Made by a program: the position numbers and the translations under genes
Assembly (NCBI GenBank): GCA_023415515.1
Contig: JAEZKH010000299.1
Coordinates: forward strand, 1-9,821
Source of the DNA: Actinomycetes bacterium
GTDB lineage: Bacteria > Actinomycetota > Actinomycetes > Mycobacteriales > Mycobacteriaceae
Reading direction: 5' to 3'
DNA: 9,821 bases
The notes under the pieces: generated by a model
The model's input: the letters and a program-made list of their open reading frames with translations, nothing else
Told to the model about the DNA's origin: nothing
Databases searched by the model: none
In this document: piece by piece, positions 6,122 to 9,821 of the stretch
How the letters are laid out: each line of letters begins with the position of its first letter
How positions within the stretch are numbered: position 1 is the first letter of the stretch

Positions 6122-6994
6122 GTGGCAAGGATCGCGATCATCGGCGGCGGCAGTATCGGCGAAGCGTTGCTCGGCGGGCTCATCCGGGCGGGCAGGCAGA
6201 CCAAGGACCTCGTGGTGGCCGAGAAGTCACCCGAGCGCGCCCGCTACCTCTCGGAGAAGTACTCGGTGCTGGTCACCTCGGTCGCCGACGCCGCGGAGAA
6301 CGCGTCGTTCGTCATCGTCGCCGTCAAGCCCGCCGACGTGTCGACGATCGTCGAGGAGATCGCCGATGCCGCTGCGCACGCCGAAAGTGAAAGTGTCGAA
6401 CAGGTTTTCGTGACCGTCGCCGCCGGCGTCACCACCGACTACTACGAGTCCAAGCTGCCTGCGGGAGCTCCCGTCATCCGGGTGATGCCCAACGCGCCGG
6501 TGGTCGTCGGGGGTGGTGTGAGCGCGTTGGCGCCCGGCCGGTTCGCGACCGCCGAACAGCTCAAGGAGGCGTCGGCGATCTTCGACTCCGTCGGCGGGGT
6601 GCTGACCGTCGCCGAATCGCAGATGGACGCGGTCACCGCCCTCTCCGGATCGGGTCCGGCGTACTTCTTCCTCGTCGTCGAGGCGTTGGTGGACGCAGGC
6701 GTGGCGGCGGGGCTCACCCGGCCGGTCGCCACCGATCTGGTGGTGCAGACCATGGCAGGATCGGCGGCCATGCTGCTCGAGCGCCTCGATGTCGCGCAGT
6801 CGGTGAGCGACTCCGCGCTGGGCACCGGGATGGACACCACAGCGGCCCAGTTGCGGGCCACGGTGACGTCTCCGGGCGGCACAACCGCCGCTGGTCTGCG
6901 GGAACTCGAGAAGGGCGGCCTGAGGCACGCGCTTGCGGAGGCGGTGGAGGCCGCCAAGCTCCGATCTTCGCAGCTCGGAATGACATCGGGGTAA
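6122..6994 (+). CDS. proC: Pyrroline-5-carboxylate reductase
   Basis: Last step of proline synthesis: NAD(P)H-dependent reduction of 1-pyrroline-5-carboxylate to L-proline, in the cytoplasm. It has 290 aa, against about 295 in M. tuberculosis ProC (Rv0500). The Rossmann motif is IIGGGSIGEALLGG (GxGxxG at G8-G10-G13), followed by VAVKPADV, the VMPNAPVVVG segment, ALSGSGPAYFF and the P5CR signature VTSPGGTTAAGLRELEKGG near the C-terminus. The GTG at 6122 is chosen because it gives MARIAIIGGGSIGE directly; a TTG at 6116 is also in frame. Neither has a Shine-Dalgarno sequence, so the mRNA may be leaderless, though no good TANNNT element is placed for it. It follows the Rv0499-like gene by 52 bp with no obvious terminator between. 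Confidence 0.96.
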   Translation: MARIAIIGGGSIGEALLGGLIRAGRQTKDLVVAEKSPERARYLSEKYSVLVTSVADAAENASFVIVAVKPADVSTIVEEIADAAAHAESESVEQVFVTVAAGVTTDYYESKLPAGAPVIRVMPNAPVVVGGGVSALAPGRFATAEQLKEASAIFDSVGGVLTVAESQMDAVTALSGSGPAYFFLVVEALVDAGVAAGLTRPVATDLVVQTMAGSAAMLLERLDVAQSVSDSALGTGMDTTAAQLRATVTSPGGTTAAGLRELEKGGLRHALAEAVEAAKLRSSQLGMTSG

Positions 6995-7047
6995 TTCAAC
7001 GAATTTCAATCGATTACCCCACACCCGTCGCAATAACCCCAATAACC
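6993..7047 (+). repeat. Phased AT-rich direct repeats upstream of the BldC-like gene
   Basis: Two pairs of short direct repeats lie between proC and the next gene. AATTCAACG at 6993 is followed by AATTTCAAT at 7002, and CAATAACC occurs at 7031 and again at 7040, both pairs stepped by exactly nine bases. The A/T-rich blocks fall on roughly the same nine-base register across the stretch, which ends at the candidate -10 element at 7052. They may be operator half-sites. Confidence 0.5.
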
Positions 7048-7051
7048 ACGC

Positions 7052-7057
7052 TATTCT
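7052..7057 (+). promoter_or_regulatory. Candidate -10 element for the Rv0500A-like gene
   Basis: TATTCT fits TANNNT and stands in the only AT-rich stretch of the 139-bp gap after proC. Transcription would start near 7064, giving a leader of about 70 bases with a Shine-Dalgarno sequence at 7118-7123. No -35 hexamer is clear; the CAATAACC repeats cover that position. Confidence 0.45.
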
Positions 7058-7133
7058 CCTCGGGTAAGCACGGGGTCGTACCCAGTGGTGGGGAAGCCAT
7101 TGGAACAGCCCGTGCCTGAAGGATTGGGTTGCG

Positions 7134-7394
7134 ATGACGTCTATGAACGGGCCATCGGGGCGGGATTCGGCGAACGGGAAGCATGCACGTACCGACGCGG
7201 CTCCCGACCAGCCGCCGCGGGCTCAATTTCTCACCGTCGCCGAAGTTGCCAGCCTCATGCGGGTCAGCAAGATGACGGTGTACCGCCTTGTGCACAACGG
7301 CGAGCTGCCCGCGGTGCGGGTCGGGCGGTCGTTCCGGGTTCACGCGAAGGCCGTGCACGATCTCCTGGAGACGAGCTACTTCGACGCGGGCTAG
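7134..7394 (+). CDS. Small BldC/excisionase-like DNA-binding protein (Rv0500A-like)
   Basis: An 86-aa protein with a single MerR-like winged helix-turn-helix and no effector domain. Residues 1-30 are polar and probably disordered. LTVAEVASLMRVSKMTVYRL (33-52) is the helix-turn-helix, NGELPAVRVGRSFRVHAKAV (55-74) the wing and following helix. The pattern LT.AEVA..RV...TV.R...G.L...R....R....V..LL matches the excisionase-family domain and Streptomyces BldC, which binds DNA direct repeats as multimers. The target genes are not known from sequence. The ATG at 7134 has GAAGGA at 7118-7123, ten bases upstream. It has its own 139-bp upstream region with phased direct repeats and is followed by a strong hairpin, so it is probably its own transcription unit. 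A longer frame across it (7085-7558) is an overlap artefact. Confidence 0.9.
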   Translation: MTSMNGPSGRDSANGKHARTDAAPDQPPRAQFLTVAEVASLMRVSKMTVYRLVHNGELPAVRVGRSFRVHAKAVHDLLETSYFDAG

Positions 7395-7417
7395 GACCTC
7401 GGCGGGCGCTCACCGTT

Positions 7418-7444
7418 GTACGGTCTGCGGGTGCAGAACCGTAC
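7418..7444 (+). terminator. Strong stem-loop between the Rv0500A-like gene and bS22; possible terminator
   Basis: GTACGGT (7418-7424) pairs with ACCGTAC (7438-7444), extended by CTGC (7425-7428) with GCAG (7433-7436), one bulged A at 7437 and a GGGT loop. That gives 11 base pairs, beginning 24 bases after the upstream stop codon. There is no U-run after it (GAGGATGA follows), so it would be an I-shaped terminator of the kind proposed for mycobacteria. An operator or a leader element for bS22 is the alternative. The rest of the 7395-7570 gap holds the candidate promoter at 7507. Confidence 0.5.
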
Positions 7445-7506
7445 GAGGATGAGTGCTCGGCGCTCAGATCAGCGTCCGCGGTTTTCGCTCAGCGAGAGTG
7501 GCCCGG

Positions 7507-7512
7507 TAAAGT
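7507..7512 (+). promoter_or_regulatory. Candidate -10 element for bS22
   Basis: TAAAGT fits TANNNT, 59 bases before the bS22 start codon. TTTTCG at 7482-7487 is a weak -35 candidate with 19-base spacing. Placement after the hairpin agrees with separate transcription of bS22. Confidence 0.4.
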
Positions 7513-7570
7513 GGCCGGTCGAGTCACACGACGGCTTCATACGTCTTCACACATCTAGGTAGCGGAGTTC

Positions 7571-7672
7571 ATGGGTTCAGTCATCAAGAAGCGGCGCAAG
7601 CGCATGTCGAAGAAGAAGCACCGCAAGCTGCTTCGTCGCACCCGGGTGCAGCGCAGAAAACTCGGCAAGTAG
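7571..7672 (+). CDS. Small ribosomal subunit protein bS22 (Rv0500B-like, AURKAIP1/COX24 family)
   Basis: A 33-aa, extremely basic protein, [20 protein letters not shown] followed by [13 protein letters not shown], with about half its residues Lys or Arg and no acidic residue. It matches the actinobacterial AURKAIP1/COX24-domain peptide (Rv0500B in M. tuberculosis) identified in mycobacterial ribosome structures as 30S protein bS22, which sits in rRNA near the decoding region. It is too short for usual gene-finding cut-offs, but the start and stop are clear and GGAG at 7564-7567 lies three bases before the ATG, with AGGT at 7557-7560 as a further candidate. It is 30 bp ahead of the galE2-like gene. 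Its own upstream promoter candidate and preceding hairpin suggest it is not simply read through from the upstream gene. Confidence 0.95.
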
Positions 7673-7689
7673 TTCTGCTGCTCCGTCGC

Positions 7690-7695
7690 TAGGCT
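7690..7695 (+). promoter_or_regulatory. Candidate -10 element for a leaderless galE2-like transcript
   Basis: TAGGCT fits TANNNT and lies seven bases before the ATG at 7703, in the 30-bp gap after bS22. No Shine-Dalgarno sequence precedes that ATG, which agrees with leaderless expression from this site. Confidence 0.5.
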
Positions 7696-7702
7696 GGCCC
7701 GG

Positions 7703-8809
7703 ATGGATTCACAAGACCGCTCCGGGGGCCGTAACCCGGGGCAGGACAAAGGCGGCTCCGACCCGCTGCCGCACCCCAAAGTCGTGCTGGTCACCGGTGC
7801 TTGCCGGTTCCTGGGCGGTTATCTGACCGCGCGGCTCGCGCAGAATCCCGAGATCGACCACGTCATCGCGGTCGACGCGATCGCGCCGAGCAAGGACCTG
7901 CTGCGGCGGATGGGCCGCGCGGAGTTCGTCCGCGCCGACATCCGCAATCCGTTCATCGCGAAGGTGATCCGCAACGGCGACGTCGACACCGTCGTGCACG
8001 CCGCCGCGGCGTCCTACACGCCGCGCTCCGGGGGCAAGGCGACGTTGAAGGAACTCAACGTGATGGGCGCCATCCAGCTGTTCGCGGCCTGCCAGAAGGC
8101 CCCCGCGGTGCGGCGGGTGATCGTCAAGTCGACCTCGGAGGTCTACGGCTCGAGCGCATGGGACCCCGTGATGTTCACCGAGGACTCCAGCAGCAGGCGA
8201 CCGCCGGGCGAGGGCTTCGCCCGCGACAGCATCGACATCGAGGGCTACGCGCGCGGCCTCGCCCGCAGGCGGCCCGACATCACCCTGACGATCCTGCGGC
8301 TGGCCAACATGATCGGCCCGGCGATGGACACCGCGCTGTCGAGGTATCTGGCCAACCCCGTGGTGCCGCCTGTGGTCGGCCACGACGCGCGGCTGCAGCT
8401 GTTGCACGAGCAGGACGCGCTGGGGGCGCTGGAGCGGGCCACCATGGCAGGCAAACCGGGCACGTTCAACGTCGGCGCCTCCGGAATCATCATGATGTCG
8501 CAGGCGATCCGCCGCGCGGGCCGCGTTCCGCTGCCCATACCCCGGTTCGCGCTGGCCGCCGTGGATTCGCTGAGGCGCGCAACTCGGTACACTGAGCTCG
8601 ATCGCGAGCAGTTGGACTACCTGAGCTACGGCCGAGTCATGGACACCGCGCGGATGCGGAATGAATTAGGCTATAGCCCGAAGTGGACCACGGCGGAAGC
8701 TTTCGACGATTACGTGCGTGGTCGTGGATTGACTCCGATCGTCGATCCACGATGGGTACGCTCATTGGAGAGTCGCGCCGTGGCGGCGGCGCAACGTTGG
8801 GGACGTTGA
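7703..8809 (+). CDS. galE2: Atypical NAD-dependent epimerase/dehydratase-like SDR (galE2, Rv0501-like)
   Basis: A 368-aa extended-SDR-fold protein; M. tuberculosis Rv0501 is about 376 aa and is annotated as UDP-glucose 4-epimerase. The Rossmann segment is KVVLVTGACRFLGGYL: T31-G32 and G38 fit TGxxGxxG but the middle Gly is R35. AVDAIAPSK supplies the acidic residue at the end of beta-2, RADIRNP the D-x-R segment, and HAAAA the next nucleotide-contact region. KSTSEVYGSS holds the usual Ser/Thr (S143-S145). The active-site Tyr candidate is Y182 in IEGYARGLARRRPD, but the expected Lys four residues later is L186. The family fold is therefore secure, but epimerase activity is doubtful. The ATG at 7703 gives a short disordered N-terminus; the gene may be leaderless. 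The Rv0502-like acyltransferase follows after 37 bp. Confidence 0.85.
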   Translation: MDSQDRSGGRNPGQDKGGSDPLPHPKVVLVTGACRFLGGYLTARLAQNPEIDHVIAVDAIAPSKDLLRRMGRAEFVRADIRNPFIAKVIRNGDVDTVVHAAAASYTPRSGGKATLKELNVMGAIQLFAACQKAPAVRRVIVKSTSEVYGSSAWDPVMFTEDSSSRRPPGEGFARDSIDIEGYARGLARRRPDITLTILRLANMIGPAMDTALSRYLANPVVPPVVGHDARLQLLHEQDALGALERATMAGKPGTFNVGASGIIMMSQAIRRAGRVPLPIPRFALAAVDSLRRATRYTELDREQLDYLSYGRVMDTARMRNELGYSPKWTTAEAFDDYVRGRGLTPIVDPRWVRSLESRAVAAAQRWGR

Positions 8810-8830
8810 ACACAGGCTCGACATCGGGTG

Positions 8831-8839
8831 GGGAGAAGG
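8831..8839 (+). promoter_or_regulatory. Ribosome binding site of the Rv0502-like gene
   Basis: GGGAGAAGG lies seven bases before the GTG at 8847 and decides that start, which otherwise has only a weak codon. Confidence 0.7.
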
Positions 8840-8846
8840 TTTAGAC

Positions 8847-9821
8847 GTGGCGGGCGAATCTAAAGCCAAAGTGATTCCGCTGCACTCGAATACGGGGCGG
8901 CAGGCCGCTCAGCGACGGGCGGCCGCGCGCGGCGAATCCGCACGCAGACATCCCTCGCTGCTGACCGAACCGGACAGCCGGGCGTCGGCCGAGCAGATCG
9001 CCGCCGTCGTCCGGGAGATCGACGAGCGACGTGCGGGAGCGGCGGGGACGCCGCAGGCCGACGAGTCACCGAACGAACTCGCCAAACGAATTGCCGCGGT
9101 TGCTGAATTCGTCCGCAAGCGAATGATGGGCGATTACACCGTCGATGAATTCGGATTCGATCAGCACCTCAATGATTCGGTGTTCCTGCCTTTGCTGAGA
9201 GTGCTTTTCAACTCGTGGTTCCGCGTCGAGGTGAGCGGTATCGAGAACCTTCCGGAATCCGGCGCCGCGCTGATCGTCGCCAACCACGCGGGCGTCCTCC
9301 CGTTCGACGGTCTGATGGCCTCGGTGGCCGTGCACGACCACCATCCCGCGCACCGGGATCTCCGGCTGCTCGCCGCCGACATGGTGTTCAACATGCCGGT
9401 GATGGGCCAGGCCGCGCGCAAGGCGGGCCACACCATGGCGTGCACGTCAGACGCGCACCGACTGCTCGCCGCAGGAGAGCTCACCGCGGTGTTCCCCGAG
9501 GGCTACAAGGGACTCGGCAAGCATTTCAAGGACCGCTACAAGCTGCAGCGTTTCGGTCGCGGCGGCTTCGTCGCCGCCGCGCTGCGGGCCAAGGCACCCA
9601 TCGTGCCGTGCTCGATCGTCGGGTCCGAGGAGATCTATCCGATGATCGCCGACGTGAAGCTGCTTGCGCGGTTGTTCGGGCTGCCGTACTTCTCGATCAC
9701 CCCGCTGTTCCCGCTGGCCGGCCCCGCGGGTCTGGTGCCGCTGCCGTCGAAGTGGCACATCCAGTTCTGTGAGGCCATCGAAACGGCCGACTACGACGAC
9801 GCCGCAGCCGACGATCCGATG
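8847..9821 (+). CDS. PlsC-like lysophospholipid/glycerol acyltransferase (Rv0502-like), 3' end outside window
   Basis: A partial gene with 325 residues visible of roughly 358 in M. tuberculosis Rv0502. The first 80 residues are polar, rich in Arg and Ala, and probably disordered. The acyltransferase domain starts near 125. Its block I is ANHAGVLPFDG, with H147 and D154; block III is FPEGYKG (216-222); FVAAALRAKAPIVPCSIVGS (241-260) matches the later PlsC-family block with its conserved proline. The family transfers an acyl group to a glycerol- or lysophospholipid-type hydroxyl at the membrane; the real substrate is unknown. H147 and D154 are separated by six residues rather than the four of typical HX4D enzymes. 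The GTG at 8847 follows a good ribosome binding site. It starts 37 bp after the galE2-like stop and is likely in the same operon. No membrane helix is certain in the visible part. Confidence 0.88.
   Translation, partial: MAGESKAKVIPLHSNTGRQAAQRRAAARGESARRHPSLLTEPDSRASAEQIAAVVREIDERRAGAAGTPQADESPNELAKRIAAVAEFVRKRMMGDYTVDEFGFDQHLNDSVFLPLLRVLFNSWFRVEVSGIENLPESGAALIVANHAGVLPFDGLMASVAVHDHHPAHRDLRLLAADMVFNMPVMGQAARKAGHTMACTSDAHRLLAAGELTAVFPEGYKGLGKHFKDRYKLQRFGRGGFVAAALRAKAPIVPCSIVGSEEIYPMIADVKLLARLFGLPYFSITPLFPLAGPAGLVPLPSKWHIQFCEAIETADYDDAAADDPM

Noticed and set aside
5218..6204. Minus-strand 328-aa frame opposite the Rv0499-like gene
   Set aside because: Arg/His-rich translation without domains, fully opposite a gene with thioesterase-like motifs and a good ribosome binding site.
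6227..7042. Minus-strand 271-aa frame opposite proC
   Set aside because: proC is certain on the plus strand and the antisense translation is low-complexity.
7085..7558. 157-aa plus-strand frame overlapping the Rv0500A-like gene
   Set aside because: It is another frame of the 86-aa winged-helix gene plus the noncoding gap, and it would cover the hairpin; no domain is seen.
7709..8595. Large alternative frames over the galE2-like gene on both strands
   Set aside because: The 7703 frame carries the SDR fold motifs; the others are biased shadow translations.
1..9821. Mobile elements, tRNA genes, phage or defence genes
   Set aside because: I saw no transposase, integrase, terminal inverted repeats, cloverleaf or foreign base composition; all genes have recognisable mycobacterial chromosomal counterparts.

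Overview
This is a high-GC actinobacterial chromosome segment. Gene order and protein similarity point to a Mycobacterium (sensu lato), most likely a rapid-growing or environmental Mycolicibacterium-type species rather than the M. tuberculosis complex. The order matches the M. tuberculosis block from senX3 (Rv0490) to Rv0502, but with two differences: regX3 lies directly against the Rv0495c homologue (no Rv0492c-Rv0494), and the senX3-regX3 spacer is only 19 bp with no MIRU-type repeats. Species-level identity cannot be decided by eye.

Layout: (1) 1-1319, the 3' half of senX3 and all of regX3, a phosphate-sensing two-component system. (2) On the minus strand at 1228-2184, a Cys-rich Rv0495c-like protein, convergent with and overlapping the end of regX3. 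(3) From a divergent start at 2264, a dense plus-strand run: a Ppx/GppA phosphatase (ppx1-like), an acidic three-helix membrane protein (Rv0497-like) overlapping it by ATGA, a TIM-barrel sugar-isomerase-like protein (Rv0498-like), a TesB-like thioesterase-family protein (Rv0499-like), then proC. (4) 6995-7702, a regulatory stretch holding two very small genes: an 86-aa BldC/excisionase-like DNA-binding protein (Rv0500A-like) and the 33-aa ribosomal protein bS22 (Rv0500B-like), with a strong hairpin between them. (5) 7703-9821, an atypical SDR annotated galE2 in M. tuberculosis (Rv0501) and a PlsC-like acyltransferase (Rv0502-like) cut by the window end.

The biological thread in the first half is phosphate: SenX3-RegX3 responds to phosphate limitation and the divergent ppx1-like gene belongs to the polyphosphate/(p)ppGpp phosphatase family. 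The rest is housekeeping (proline synthesis, a ribosomal protein) mixed with poorly understood but conserved mycobacterial genes. I see no mobile element, CRISPR array, phage gene, tRNA or rRNA, and no gap without a gene longer than about 180 bp.

I do not see a wholly new multi-gene system. The most interesting signals are: about 9-bp phased AT-rich direct repeats just upstream of the BldC-like gene, a possible autoregulatory operator array; an in-frame hexanucleotide repeat encoding an (Asp-Met)n tract in the membrane protein; loss of the usual catalytic Lys and a Rossmann Gly in the galE2-like protein; the antisense overlap of the Rv0495c-like gene with regX3; and several candidate leaderless promoters.
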